64,000 nt of DNA from Doryteuthis pealeii (lineage: Eukaryota; Mollusca; Cephalopoda; Myopsida; Loliginidae): contig CM042145.1 of assembly GCA_023376005.1 (NCBI GenBank), forward strand, positions 57,429,496 through 57,493,495, read 5' to 3'. The notes beneath the pieces were generated by a model. That model saw nothing but the letters and a program-made list of their open reading frames with translations. It had not been told where the DNA came from and did no database searches. The position numbers and the translations under genes were made by a program. Of this stretch, positions 44,303 to 57,311 are shown in pieces; position 1 is the stretch's first letter; each line of letters opens with the position of its first letter.

Positions 44303-45881
44303 AGTATCTGTAGTTACTTACCTATTGCTGAACTGATTTTAACAAAATTACATCATCTTAGATTAATCAAGATAAAAAAGAAAAAGAAAAAACTCAAATA
44401 AAATTTATAGATGACCCGATTTCATCATGCCACAAATGGCTGACATGAATGAACACTAAATTTCTCATTAAGTCTATAATTAGGTTTTTTTTTTTTTAAT
44501 AATTAATTCATGAAACTCTCTATTCCACTTTTGCAATATGTCAGGTATGATTACAAGCAAAATAAATAATGCAAAGTAGGTTACTTTATTAAGTCGTGAC
44601 ATTTATTCTTCTAAGTTAATAATCTAAAACAGGTTGTTTACTTAAAACAAGATAAAATTCAGCTTCCACAGATCAAAACACAATAATTAATAACACTTCT
44701 TTCTTTTTATTTTATTTTAAAAAATATATATAAATAGTCCTGGGCAGGTGGCATGAGTATATCTTATATTTTCCAGATTAACATAAAGTTTTTTTTACAT
44801 GGGGAGCCACACACAAATCCAAACCCATGCAATGGCCAATGCAATAAAAAAAGCATGATCCCTTCAGCACTCCCCTTGAGGTGTAATGTACTACACCACA
44901 AAAATGTTAAGGCACCAATAGGGGTATGTAACAGAGTCATACCAATAAGATATATTTAATACACACGAATCATGGTGTTAAGGGTACATCTCAAAACATG
45001 TGTCTCCCACGCGTGGCTCTCATCACAGTAGTGATCCTCAATTTATTTACACAAACAACCTTCCTTTCTTGTTGGCAAAGGGCCTGATTTTACTACTATC
45101 ACTAGACAGGATTGTTGACATTTTATTCATCCATTTGTTTACTTCTGGCTCTTTATTTCATTCATAAGTTGTTTTTTCTGAGAGAATGAAACAGACAACC
45201 GCAATTCCCTTTTCTTTCTATGAAATTTATTTGTCTATTTGGGAAAAGAGAAAAAGAAATATCTTCAACCAAATAAATGTCCTTAGCCTTTTAGTCAACT
45301 ATCTGGATAGCTTAATATCAGCTCTTCCTTCTAGCGTAAACCCATTCTCTGTATCTACAAACCCTTCCTGACATGTGTTCGAGTCCCATTTCTCGTGCTT
45401 CTAGCCCTGTCTGATTTTCTCTAAGAGAAACGTGTCTAAGTAATATTTTTTTTCTGAGCTTCTAGAATCTTCTGAAACGTATTTAATTCTCATTGACCAG
45501 TGTACTCTCGCTAGGGTCATATTGTCACTAACTGAAATTTTTTTTCCAATCAACATATTTTAGTCACCCCCACCTATTGGCCAAATAGATGTTTAAAAAT
45601 CATTTATACTCGCCTAAATTTGATAAATATCTAGTCTGCTTTGCAGGGGTGTAGATAGAGTTTAGGGGTGGGGGCTGAAGAACTTGTCTCCTTGGCTCAG
45701 CCAGCCAAACCCTCCAATTTTATATTGATAGAATTTCCATCAAACTTAACCTTATTGGATCGATTTATGGAAGAATTAACAAATTCTCTAACTTCATTGT
45801 TTTCATATCATTCTAGATACAAACATGAATATGTCTTTATATAATCCAACTTAAATTTGTATAGAAAATTTAAGGAGTACT

Positions 45882-45916
<35 letters not shown>

Positions 45917-47595
45917 GAAGAAATGGAAATGAATCTGACTATGGGGGAAAAAATAAATGAATATGAAAAATAAGAGTTGTGAGGATGATTTTTTGCTCCT
46001 TACACAAATTCATAGATGCATATAGTTAGAATTTTTGGCACTCTTGAACTTTATTGACTGTAGGAGTGGTGTTCACCAAATTGTCATACCTTAAAAAAAA
46101 TCAGACCATTAAGCGATAGATGGGTTTGAAAAATGCTTTTGTGTAAATCAGCTATATTAAGAATGTCATTAAAAGTGTTACTTTCTTTGTTCTCTCGCAA
46201 CAAAAATTCATAAACATATGAATTTAGCATATCTGCTTGGATGAATCAATCCTAACTAGGCAGTTTTAAAAAAAAAAAATTTTTTTTAGTTTCGTCTTCA
46301 TACTGCCCCAAAATATTTTACAAAACTAAAACCATTCTTTTCTTTCGTATTTTACCAAATTGCTAATAAATATGGTATTTTTTTTAATAGTTGACAATGT
46401 ATTTATAAGTTTAATAATCTAACTTAAATCTAAGTTATGAATTCTATGACTAAATTACCTTTAAAGACTAAAAACTTATTTTGATTATTGATTTTAGATG
46501 AATAATCCCTACCTTTTTATCTACTCTTTATTTAATTCATGGATTTCAGCTGCACTGGAATTTATGCATGACTATAATTTTTTATTATCCTTAATTAAAA
46601 CTAAATATTAACCCCTAAACAACAGCTGACAGAACTTTCAGCATCCAAAATGACAGCATTCATGGAGCGTTTATTCTATGTGACAGGAGAGAACATCATA
46701 TTTGGAAAACACAAATAATCTGCAAAGTCAACTTCTGAGTTGTATTTTAGTTTCTGAAGGGTTAAAGAATTAGACACAATAGTAGTGTTGGGCAGTTTGG
46801 AATTTGATTTCATGACATTAGAACTTAAATACTTACACCTGGAGGATGCATATTCTTGATATTACCTAGTAATCATCATTATACAAGAGAATGAAGGAAT
46901 TCCTTAGAAAGAAAATATACTAAATTTAAAACCCAAAACTGAACTGAAAAACCCGCAGTATCCAGGGGAAAAAAAAAACGAAATTGATACCAAAATCAAA
47001 ATTACCAAACCACCCAACTGTAACCTTTAACCCTAACCAGTGTATGGCAGAATATTCTGAAATTTTCCAACTTAAGTTTTCAAAATAAAAAATTCTTAAT
47101 GATATAGTTACATCACTAAAGCATTGTTCAAACCTATCATTTAATGGTCTTATCTTTTTAAGTTATAAGAATTTACTGAACACCACTCCAATGGTCAAGA
47201 AAGTTCAAGAGTACTGAATTTTCTCCTATGCCATATCTCAACAGGCATATGTATAAGTTTTTAAAATACTGCCACATCAAACTTCATGTTTATCACTCAA
47301 TATATATTCTCAATTACAAATAAAATATTTGTAATTTTCAAATTTCAAATTATGTAGTGTCTTAACTAATAAAAAGTTTGTATACACCATGTTCCAATCA
47401 CATACTTTTTTTTTTTTTTTAAATCGGAATGCTTGGTTTTTAAAAAAATGGTATTATGACAAAATTCAAATGTATGAGCACTCTCTTTTCTCAAATCCCT
47501 TCATAAACAAACATGCCAACATCAATGTGATATTTGAATGTCCTGATGAAGATTGTAGATACATAGTTGATATATATTTAATAATTGAAACATCT

Positions 47596-47965
47596 TAAAG
47601 CACCTTGAGAATAAGCTAGATGGGAGCTCCACAAAAACGCTGCATGCAGTCTTGAACAAGTCATGGAAACAGCACCCCACAAGGAAGCAGCAGTATGGCC
47701 ACCTGCCCCCATTTCACAAATCATCCGAGTGAGACAGACTAGGCATGCAGGACACTGCTGGAGAAGCAAGGACAAGCTCATAAGCAACGTTCTCCTGTGG
47801 AAGTCAACACATGGACATGCTAATATGGGCCACCCACCAAGGACCTACATTGACCAACAATGCAAGGATGCTGGTTGCTGCGCAGAAGACCTCCCGGGGG
47901 CAATGAATGATAGGAAAGGTTGGCAAGAGATTCTCATGGATATCCGTGCTACTTGCGTGATATGA
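47596..47965 (+). pseudogene. Retrotransposon ORF C-terminal relic, best preserved
   Basis: One frame stays open for 100 codons: ISQIIRVRQTRHAGHCWRSK, DKLISNVLLWKSTHGHANMG, HPPRTYIDQQCKDAGCCAED, LPGAMNDRKGWQEILMDIRA. The RHAGHCWRS and LPGAMNDR motifs are diagnostic of the LINE family also seen at 3484, 11440, 21695, 33625 and 56255. The 5' part is missing and no tail was identified. Confidence 0.85.
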
Positions 47966-48295
47966 TGATATGACATCTAGTATTCCTTTCTAATACAAAT
48001 AATTTGCACACAGTTATATGATTTCAAGTATTCTAATACTAATAATTATATGGTTTCAAGTAATTATTTCAATTTAATGTCATTTGTTTGTACACAGTTA
48101 TATGATTTCAAGTAACTAATCATAATCCTTAATAAACAATTATAGATTCAAATAATTATTTCCATTTAGTAATAATCATTTGTTTGTACACAATTATATG
48201 ATTTAATAATAATCCTTAATAAATAAATAATTATAGCTTCAAGTAACTATTCTTAATACAAATGATTTACAGTTATATGGTATCATGTATTCCTA

Positions 48296-49040
48296 TTGAA
48301 TACAAATAATTTTTTAAGAGATCCCTTTGACCCATAGATGGGACTAACAGGTAGTGCTCCCCTTTGGTCAAAGTAGTAGGCCAGCACATACTATCCCTCT
48401 GACCTTTGGTCAAAGTAGTAGGGCCAGCACATACTATCCCTCTGACCTTTGTCAAAGTAGTAGGGCCAGCACATACTATCCCTCTGACCTTTGGTCAAAG
48501 TAGTAGGGCCAGCACATACTATCCTCTGACCTTTGGTCAAAGTAGTAGGGCCAGCACATACTATCCCTCTGACCGTTTTACCAGCACAGGGATGGAGATT
48601 AACATTATCTTGTTGTCCTGAGGATAATAGAACATTGATAAGGGACACCCCTTCCAGAAAGTTGATTTAAAAATAAAATTAAACAAAGTATAACTGACTA
48701 CTAAGGGTTGACAAATTTTCATGGGTTTTGACACCATTTTAGGGGGAGGGGAGTTTGTATGATCCATTATGGTACATAATTTGGTTACAATAAATGTCTA
48801 TTTTATATGAATACTACTTTATGAAAACTGACATGTCGTAGAGTGTGGGCCACTATACTACAGATTGGGGGGGGGTAGAGCATAAGACCCTAGCACCGGC
48901 ACTGAATGGGTAATCTACACTCTCCAGAACTTGAGCCTCACCATCAGATGCAGTTTAATATCATAGCCAGGGCGCCCCTAAGGGGGGCTTACCAATCTGC
49001 AGGGGATACAGTCTGAGTATTTCAAGCCGACAGGGCATTT
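48296..49040 (+). repeat. Repeat family D carrying a tandem array
   Basis: ACCCATAGATGGGACTAACA leads into the 42-bp array (48360-48575). The family body resumes at CTCCAGAACTTGAGCCTCAC (about 48922) and TCTGCAGGGGATACAGTC. Confidence 0.7.
48360..48575 (+). repeat. 42-bp tandem array, 5 copies
   Basis: The unit is GGTCAAAGTAGTAGGGCCAG followed by CACATACTATCCCTCTGACCTT. Copies start near 48366, 48408, 48450, 48493 and 48535, differing by single-base indels. It lies inside a family-D repeat and appears derived from its GGTCAGAGTGGACC segment. Confidence 0.95.
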
Positions 49041-49146
49041 TAAAACACTTAGGTTCAATTTATTTCCTTTTTTATCATTAAGAAGAACAATAAAATTACT
49101 TTTATTTACACAAGTGATAATTATGCAGCCATTGACTAAATTAACA

Positions 49147-49239
49147 AGGACAGAAGTATCGGGTACCTATTGAGAATAGAACCCACTAACACTGCTTTGC
49201 AAGCCTAGCTCGTTAACTATTACTCTACGTGATGCCCCA
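49147..49239 (-). mobile_element. SINE C
   Basis: GGGTACCTATTGAGAATAGA, then GCAAGCCTAGCTCGTTAAC and TATTACTCTACGTGATGCCC. Confidence 0.7.
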
Positions 49240-49830
49240 TACAGTTCGATTTATTTTTATTTAAAACTGGAGGTATATAGGGAGGAAGATACAAGTGGTA
49301 TGAAACGTTAAATTTAAAACGCGGGAAATTTGTTTCATTTTCTTTCTAGTTTTGTTGATAATAATTTTAACAGAACACACTTATATTAATTGTTTTATTA
49401 CAAAAGGGCGATTAGCTGATTTTTTTGTTATTGTTTTTTTTTTGGGGGGGGGTTGTTTTTGGTTCTTAAACAAAGCAACTTTTTAGATTTATTAAGGGTG
49501 TTTTTTTTCGTTCTATTAGAATAAGACAAATTATATTACGAGAATATTTATAACAAGGCAGACTTTTATTTTACCTCCGCTCTTAGAGCGACGCTCTATA
49601 TTTTAAATCATCGAAAAATGTAATAAATCTAAGTTACTTATTTCAACAGAACGATTTAACAATCTTTTATTTATATAACCTTTTGTTCCCTTTGAGAATA
49701 AAACAAAAATCTCTTTTAGTGAACTTCTTAAGAAGAATTTAAACTTTGGTCAACTATAGGATAACTTGTAAATACAAATTTACATTGCGTTCAAATTAAA
49801 GGATTTTATTTTATGATTTGTTGTTTTTAT

Positions 49831-49908
49831 AGGGCACCTAGTGAGAATCGATCTCACTTTTCAGTCGAGCTACGAGACTAGTTTGCGAACCATTTCACCA
49901 TATTGTGC
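49831..49908 (-). mobile_element. SINE C head
   Basis: GGGCACCTAGTGAGAATCGA, TCTCACTTTTCAGTCGAGC and GCGAACCATTTCACCATATT. Confidence 0.65.
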
Positions 49909-52044
49909 AATATATAAGAATTATTTAATTAATTACAAATTTGTGCAAATTGTAAGAATTTTTAGAGCACAAAAAATCTGTGTAAAAATAAAAATAATCA
50001 AACTCCAATGAAGTTGTTAAAATTAAATGGCAATGCGCAACAAGATGAACAGATCAAGTTCTGAGGGAAAGAAAAAGAAGAAAAAAAGAAGATATCTGCT
50101 AATGTTTAAACACATGTAAAGGTCTCTTTCAGAAAATGTAAAAAGCAGACAACTCATCAGCCAGTTTCATGATTTTCTTTTTAAAAATATTTTCAAATTG
50201 AATAATTTTTACCTTGTGCGATTATTAAGGGAAATATATAAAACAAGTTCAAGTTAGTTACTTGTAAATTTTTATGTTGGAAGATTTTCGACGATGTTGA
50301 ATGGGATAGAATATAGATCATCATCATCATCATCATCATCATTATTATTATTTTGCAATAAATTTCGAGGTGAGATGCAAACACATTTAATCTACTTAAA
50401 GAAAAGTATATTTACTTTTCGTGTAACTAGTTCACGTTTCTGTGACGTCACCTACAGTCAAATCGGGACCTCAAATCTGTAATAGTACGCAATACTTCGA
50501 GAGTTTGGATATTTATTTTATTAACGCTAAACAAAATTTTACGGATACTGACCAAATGGTGTATTCCCCTCTCTTATATTTAAAAAAATATTTATCCATG
50601 AATTGTGTGATGTAGAATAAGATTTTTTTTAATGAAGACAAAAAGATGGTTGACTAAACAAAAAGCATCCAGTGGGGAACAGATGGCAGGTGAAAGAAAA
50701 AGGAAAAAAAAAAAGCGTCAATAAAAGAATAAATATTTTAAACTGACGAAAAGCGAAATCATGACAAAAAAATGTTTTTTCTCTTTTGTTTAGTTTGCTT
50801 TCTTACATTTTTTCTACATAACCATATCTTTGCAATTCCAATTAATCTATATTAGTTCAATAGATACTTTTAAAAAGAGGGTGTCCAATAATGTCAAGAA
50901 TATCCTGCTGAGGAAATGTCTTCGATAATATCAAAAGATTATAAAATCTAATATTTCTTTAATTTTTTTTATTCAGTTACATCTTAGTCCCATAAACTAT
51001 CGGCAATCGACCGTAAGTCGTCTTCTTAATTGAGGGGGGGGGTAGAAACACTTAAGAAATATAGTGGGTAGAAGATGTATGTAAATATTCAGTCAAAAGA
51101 AAATTAGTAAAACTTTACTCTGATGAGGATGGTAAATAATCTAAGTATGACATTTCTATGTATATTTTCTCTTTTTTGCACATTACCACAGACTCAAACA
51201 CAGCGGAATATTCTGGACATGTACTAAAATTTAGAATTACTTGTTTTCTTGCGAAATGACCGAAATAAAAAGAAAAAGATTCGGTTTAGTGAATCAACGT
51301 ATTTTCATCTGAAAATGTATTATTCTCGTGTAATTTGATCTGCCCCGTATGGAAATTACCTTTTATTTGTATCGGAAATACTTAACTTTTGAGAAAAATT
51401 AAGTTTTAAAGCATAAGCGAACGCAGTTGCTCTAAAATAGGGGTTCAATTTACAATGAAAGTATAAAGCCAAACTGAACCCTCATTTTATGTTCCGTATC
51501 TATGACACCTGGTGTTCAATTTACAATGCAAATTTAATGTAAAAACTGTACCATAATTTGGTTTCCGTCTTTATGCAAATAAACATGGAAATAAACCAAC
51601 ACAAGCATTTTTTATTTTTAAGTTTAAAAAAAAGAACTCTTTAAAAATGGGACACGAAAGACGTTTTTATCTCTTATTTGAATTTAACTAAAACATTATT
51701 TTATTTCACATAGCAATCAATTAAATAGTATGCTTCCAACTCAGGCCTCGGTAGTACACACTTTTCTTTTACAGTTATTAACGATGTCATTAATACTAAA
51801 TAAGCTGTTGTAATTTTTACAATTAAATAATTATCTCTTTAACGCTTATTACTGCTTTTAAAGTTATTTTAATACGAATTAAAATTTAAAGAAAAGCGCA
51901 CTTATAAAAACAAAACAAAACACAAAAACGTTACTGTCGCATATTTCGGCAGACAAAAATGATCAAGAAAAAAACACATTATACACAGGCAATCCAGATC
52001 ACACGTGCGACAATGAAGTAGTTATTTACTATACTTATATTAGT

Positions 52045-52140
52045 CATGGCACACGGCCAGAAGTGGGGGGGGGGACACCCAGTGAGAATCGAACTCACAA
52101 ACAGATGGTCTGCTAATCTAGCTTTCTATTGTTAAACGAC
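52045..52140 (-). mobile_element. SINE C
   Basis: GGACACCCAGTGAGAATCGA, ACTCACAAACAGATGGTCTG and CTATTGTTAAACGAC. Confidence 0.65.
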
Positions 52141-52272
52141 AGTTGTTTTTTTATTGTTTTTTTTTTATTCTGTATCTATTTTTGGGGAAATATTAAATTT
52201 TATATTCATCGAAATAGTAACTATTTTCATCTTTATATTTTTGTTATTTACTAAGCTTAGCTTAGAAATATG

Positions 52273-52357
52273 AGTGGCCCAGTGTAAATTGAACTCATTA
52301 ATAAATGGTCTGCTAATTTAGCTTGTTAACTAACCATTTAACACCACATGAAGTGCC
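52273..52357 (-). mobile_element. SINE C head
   Basis: GTGGCCCAGTGTAAATTGAA, GGTCTGCTAATTTAGCTTG and CCATTTAACACCACATGAAG. It lies only about 130 bp from the previous copy, in the same orientation. Confidence 0.65.
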
Positions 52358-53304
52358 AGAGCAATAACGAAGTAAAAGGGTTAAAGAATCCATTTTATTA
52401 TTATTTTTTATAACAATATGTTAACATTAACAAACACCCAACCTTAACTAGCATCATTGTGCGACGACAATCAAGAAAAAAATCTTATTTCTCAAAAAAA
52501 ACAACAAAAACTTTCTACTTCAGTTTTTTTTATCAATTTTTACAATTAATTCTTTTTATTTTATTCATTTTTTTTTTTGACAAAGGCTTTTTATGCAAAT
52601 GTATGGCCGACATAAGGTTTTTTTTTTTTAATTTTAAATTTTTATTTGCGAGTCTTAATACCACCTGATACTTTTTTTTTAATTCAAAATTACCTCGTGT
52701 GTTATAAGGTTAGCAACCTAGACTAGTTAAAGCATTACTAAGGAATTCGAGTTATACAGTGCTCTATAGAGGACTTTCATTGAGAGAAACAGGTATGATG
52801 AAATATCTCGTATTCATTGCATCTAGCAGAAACGTAGTAGAAACCAGCTTTTCGCATAATATTGATCTCAAAATTTGAAGGAATAAAAAAACAAAATAAT
52901 AGTTTTGTGTTCATTTAAGACACTTAAATAAAACACGAAGTAAATGAAAAGAAACGAATTTAAATGCACTAAACATAAAAAATGAAACGTTAATAGTATT
53001 ACGATCCCGCTCGAGTTAGAATCACATGTTAAATGTGAACGTCTAACTGTTATTTTTTTTTTTTTTTTTTTTTTTTCCAACAATGAAAGTGATATCTTTT
53101 CGCATGTTTACCTTGAAAATCTGAAAGAAAATGCATCATGTGTGTACCTGCCTGTTTTTTATGTTGAAAATCCGTCACATTAAATTATTCTTTTTAAATA
53201 AATAAATCTAGAATTCATGCTTGAGGGTTCTATCGATTTTGTTCGAAATAACACCGGGTAGCGTGTATATGTGTGTGCGTGCACTTACCGGCTTCTTTCT
53301 TTCT

Positions 53305-53313
<9 letters not shown>

Positions 53314-53338
<25 letters not shown>
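53314..53338 (+). repeat. (CA)n microsatellite near exon 1
   Basis: CA run in intron 1, about 130 bp from the exon 1 donor. Confidence 0.9.
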
Positions 53339-53339
<1 letters not shown>

Positions 53340-53469
53340 TTTTCTTCTTCTTCAATATAATATGTTGAGGTTCTATACAAAACTATTTTATTTAAATGAA
53401 TAAGTCTTCAATAAAACCATAAGAAGTAGAAATAATAATTTTTAAAAAAAGTTTGTTTTTTCTACTTAC

Positions 53470-53950
53470 GGATAGCGATGACAGCTAGAAGGGTCACTGG
53501 AATAGCAGGCTGTTCACAGTCGGGAAATAAAGGTTCGATCACATAATACGAGAAAGTAAGGGCCACAATAGCTTGCGAACACGGCCTAACGATCATACAT
53601 TCGACCCAAAGTCGCAGAAAAGCAGGGAATGCACCAAATGCTTCGAAAATATAAGCGTAATCAGCCCCAGATCGCATGATAGCCGTACCAAGTTCGGCAT
53701 AGCAGTATGCTCCGATCATTGAATACAACCCACATAGTATCCATACAATCAAAGACAATCCAACACTACCGGCATTAATAAGAACTCCTTTAGGACTTAC
53801 GAAGATGCCGGACCCGATGATACTACCAACGATCACAGTCACTCCATTTAGTAAAGATACCTTGGGTTTTAAACTAATCCCTTCGTTAGATTCGACTGAT
53901 GGGCTTTCGTCATCTTTACTGACTGCTTTGTAGTCCGCAGATTCCGACAT
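53470..53950 (-). CDS. SLC7A5/SLC7A8-like: SLC7 (LAT-type) amino-acid transporter light chain, coding exon 1
   Basis: This exon encodes residues 1-160 of an APC-superfamily exchanger light chain. Such proteins pair with a 4F2hc-type heavy chain to move large neutral amino acids across the plasma membrane. A hydrophilic N-terminus (MSESADYKAVSK, to about residue 30) is followed by TM1 with the family signature VGSIIGSGIF at 41-50, whose GSG is the unwound substrate-binding turn, then TM2-TM4. Cys145 in FPDCEQP sits where human LAT1 has the Cys that bonds the heavy chain. The first in-frame ATG is at 53948-53950, with G at -3 and a pyrimidine-rich leader and no obvious acceptor just upstream. 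The exon ends in a strong donor (CC|GTAAGT) after the first base of codon 161 (phase 1). The family is clear. LAT1 versus LAT2 versus y+LAT orthology is not settled by half a protein. Confidence 0.95.
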
Positions 53951-54260
53951 TGCCAAGAAAAAAAGAAAGACGGGGATTTTTCTTTTTAATAAATCCGATG
54001 TATTTTTCCCTTTTTATTCTGGTTCTTTTGGTTATGATAGTTTTCTTTTACTTTCTTTTCTTCTTCTTCTTCCTACTGAGGGTGAATTTTCTTTTACTCT
54101 TTTCTCTTTGTTAGGTACCTAAAAAAAACGAGTCTCTACAACACGCGTGATGAATAGGACTGTGACAGTTCGGTTGGAGGAAGAGGAGGAGCAAGAATAG
54201 GCAGAGGGAAGGACAGAATGTACGTATGTAGGTGTGCGCGTGGGTTTGATTTTGGGTGCG
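53951..54260 (-). promoter_or_regulatory. Presumed 5' UTR and promoter-proximal region of the SLC7 gene
   Basis: Immediately upstream of the start codon the transcript strand is pyrimidine-rich. Beyond about 54120 the DNA becomes less AT-rich, with purine-rich and CpG-containing patches (ACACGCGTG, GTGTGCGCGTG). This is free of recognised repeats until a family-D head near 54266. A transcription start here is inferred from position only. I see no clear TATA box at a convincing spacing. Confidence 0.35.
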
Positions 54261-55559
54261 TGTTCGGTTTTTGGTTGGTTGATGTTTAACGTCATATCAA
54301 CTCTTGCGGGTTATTTAATGCCAAATCTTGCTTAACTATTTATAATTTGTTTAACATCATGTGTATTGGTGAATAGATGGAAATAATTTTTATTATCTTC
54401 GCGTGTATTAATAAATTGGTAGAAATCATTCTAGATCTTTTATAGGTACCTCCAATTTGCTCTGTGAAATATACCCCCTCCCCCTATATTTAACACAATG
54501 AAACTTGCATGAAGGTTAATATTATCGTGAATTTTTTTTTGTCCATTCAAAAGAAGAAACAAAAAAAAAAATGATAATTTTTCAAAAAGATTTTCAGCTT
54601 ACGGAAATAATGAAAATTATGAACGAAAAACAATGTTTACATCTTCGTACCGTTACATCAATTGAAATTTAACGTAGCCCAAAACAAGTTACGACTAGAG
54701 GTATTTTTTAAAATTCTATGAAAAATTAATGGTCCGATTTTTACATAATTTTCCATAATTACTTAACTTTTGATGAAAGTATGTTTGAAATAGATTTTTC
54801 CTCAAATATATTAGGGGAAATATTTTTTTACGGGTTATTGAACAGACAATAAACGATTTTTAATTTTTCTATTAAGATAAGAGTCTGAATAATTATATCA
54901 GAAGATTTTTATAAGTTTCTATTCGGGATTTTTTTAGTAAAAGAACCATGAATACAGAATTATGCTAAAAATATCAATAAAAAAACTGACCCTGTTGATA
55001 AAAAAGCGGACTGTTTTTTCTTATTTTTCAAGATAACGGTGAGTAATTTTTCCACGATCGGATAATTTGATCTTCGAATTAACTGTTTTTCTTTGTAACA
55101 ACTCTTTATGTTCGTTATTTCTTTTTTGCGAGATTAAAAAAAAAGTTCAAAAATATTTACGTTTCTTCCTTCAATATGGCCTAAACTGACACGTGACGTA
55201 TTTTGGTGGTACCTAGTGTACTAATAGATTGGGAGAAATAATCATTATGTTAGATTTTTCATTAACTTCAAGTATATTGATAAATTGGTAGAAATCATTT
55301 TCATTACGTTCATGTGTATTAATAAGCTTGTAGAAATAATTTCCATTAACTTCGTGTGTATTAACTGGTAGAAATAAGTTTAATTAATGTCATGTGTATT
55401 AATAAATTAGAAGAAATAAATAAACATAATAACAAAATAAGATCAATTTGAAGAATACGGTTGGGACTTAATCATATTGGTGCTAGGGTTTAACATGACG
55501 AATGGATTGATTTGGTGGCCAACCATAACGATTGACCACTTGTGTGTACAACCTATATA

Positions 55560-55725
55560 TAAAATATATATAACTCCAACTTGCAACAAACTCATAAGGG
55601 ACAACCACCAAAAACCTATATTTATCAGCTCTGTATGGATACTAAATGCTGTGAAGAGGACTTGATACTGGATGCATGTGTAGAAGTCCACATTGGTGTT
55701 GGGTGGGGGTCCTGCCCCCTCTGCA
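55560..55725 (+). pseudogene. Short retrotransposon ORF fragment
   Basis: CAACTTGCAACAAACTCATA, CCTATATTTATCAGCTCTGT and GAAGAGGACTTGATACTGG correspond to the YIxQLC-D and EDL segments of the same ORF C-terminus. A piece of repeat D (CCTCTGCAGTGGTGCACTCG) follows. Confidence 0.5.
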
Positions 55726-56254
55726 GTGGTGCACTCGGCGTATTCTACAGCCCCAGTCTCGACAGGGTGGGAAGTGCGTGTTTGAGTGGGTTGGCAATGC
55801 TAGTAGATGTGTGTATGTGTGTGTGTGTGTGTGTGTGCACGTGCGTACATATCTTACACGATTGAAAGTATTCTAAATAGATTTGTCCATATGTCTAAAT
55901 GAAATACTTTCTAAGTACTGTTACCTTTTTTTCTTTATTCTTTTTCCACACCTGTTGTAAAATCGAGACAGTTTCCTTACGATTATGTAATTTATAGTAC
56001 TAGGTTCAGTGCACGGGTGTGCTGACCCAGTACCTTTGGTGAGGAAAAGGAGGAGGGGGTGCAGTATATATGAAGACACAGAAAAAAATGACAAAGAAGC
56101 AAATGCAAAAAAAATTTTCTTAGAAAATTGAAAATGAATAAAATTGTTCATATGTCTAAATCAAATTCTTAGTACTTAATTATTCATTAAATAAATATTT
56201 TTTAAAGCACACTGCATTTCGTAAAAATATATTCGAATTATTACTGATTCCAAG

Positions 56255-56620
56255 TTGTAGCTGTGTCAGTACTACTGTATGGTTGCATCACTTGGACTCA
56301 ATCGAAATGTCTGGAGAAGAAGCTAGATGGGAACTACATGCTGCAGACTGTTTTTGAATATATCCTGAAAGTTGTACCAAACAAAACAGCAGCTGTGCGG
56401 CCACTTATCCCCCATCTCACAAACCCAGTAAGACGAACAAGACATACTGGGCATTGCTGTAGAAGTGCGAACGAACTCATAAGCGACGTTCTCCTATGAA
56501 CACCTACACATGGACACACCGGTGCTGGTCGACCGGTAAAAACTTAATATATCAGCTCTGTGGGGATATTGGATGCCATCTCGAGAACTTGCCAAGGGCG
56601 ATGGCCGATGGGGTGGATAG
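56255..56620 (+). pseudogene. Retrotransposon ORF C-terminal relic
   Basis: SVLLYGCITWTQSKCLEKKL then DGNY in one frame, RRTRHTGHCCRSANELISDV then LLWTPTHGHTGAGRPVKTYI across a frameshift, and a PSRELAKGDGRW end in another frame. Followed by a (TG)n(GA)n tract. Confidence 0.8.
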
Positions 56621-56632
56621 CGCGTGCGCACG

Positions 56633-56716
56633 CGCGTGTGTGTGTGAGAGAGACACAGAGAGAGAGAGAGTGTGTGTGTGTGAAAGAGAGAGAGAGAAAG
56701 AGAGGGGGAGGGAGAG
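56633..56716 (+). repeat. (TG)n(GA)n compound microsatellite
   Basis: Alternating GTGTGT and GAGAGA blocks after a retrotransposon relic, with a (GAT)n run at 56734-56751. Confidence 0.9.
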
Positions 56717-56994
56717 TCAAGGGAATACGCCTTGATGATGATGATGATGATTGGCAGAAGTTGACTATCTTTTTATTTATTTATTTATCTACCTTTTTCA
56801 TCTAACTCATTTCGATCACTGCTCTGAAGCAAATGAGGATTTTGGAACGAATTCTTATTTAATTCCACCCCTTAAGCCAGTTTTTTGACACAAGGCCAGT
56901 TTAACAAGAGAATTCATTCGTTTCAATTGGTTATCATTAAAACAGTCCAATGTACAATAGGATCGGGGACGAAGTTTATGGTATTTATTTTGTG

Positions 56995-57290
56995 TGTATT
57001 TACCCAACCCCTCTACCATGGGCAGGGTGATACAAGGTCAATTCTTTTTAAAACTGGTTTGAATTCAGTTTTCCTTCTCCTAGACTGGTTGCCTAACCAA
57101 AGGTAAATAACACAGTTTGTCCTATTTACCCATAGCTTGGTTGAGAACAGGTGGATTCATGGCTTTCCCAAAGATATTAGCCCGAAGTGAAATTCAGGTA
57201 GTGAAACTCAAACAACTTCGTCCATTTTTTTAAAACTCGGGTTCTCGGTTCCATTTCCTACGGCGATAACCGTTACGTAAGCATGCCCCG
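56995..57290 (-). mobile_element. SINE B, full length, rearranged head
   Basis: Reverse-strand copy: TATTTACCCAACCCCTCTAC, CTAGACTGGTTGCCTAACC and GATATTAGCCCGAAGTG, then an insertion-like TCAGGTAGTGAAACTC before AAACTCGGGTTCTCGG. It lies in the 5' flank of the SLC7 gene. Confidence 0.82.
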
Positions 57291-57311
57291 GTATTCATTT
57301 TGTATACTTAC

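Larger units (their letters stand above)
18835..53469 (-). other. Intron 1 of the SLC7 gene (about 34.6 kb)
   Basis: Bounded by GT at 53468-53469 and AG at 18835-18836 (minus strand). It is filled with the SINEs, DNA-transposon relics, retrotransposon fragments and tandem arrays listed separately. Stretches where I recognise nothing beyond AT-rich, low-complexity sequence are roughly 19050-19750, 20180-20500, 26000-26650, 28280-28640, 30650-32030, 34300-34800, 36650-37400, 42250-43250, 44310-45880, 45920-47590, 49910-52040 and 52360-53460. No additional exon with coding similarity was seen inside. Confidence 0.9.
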
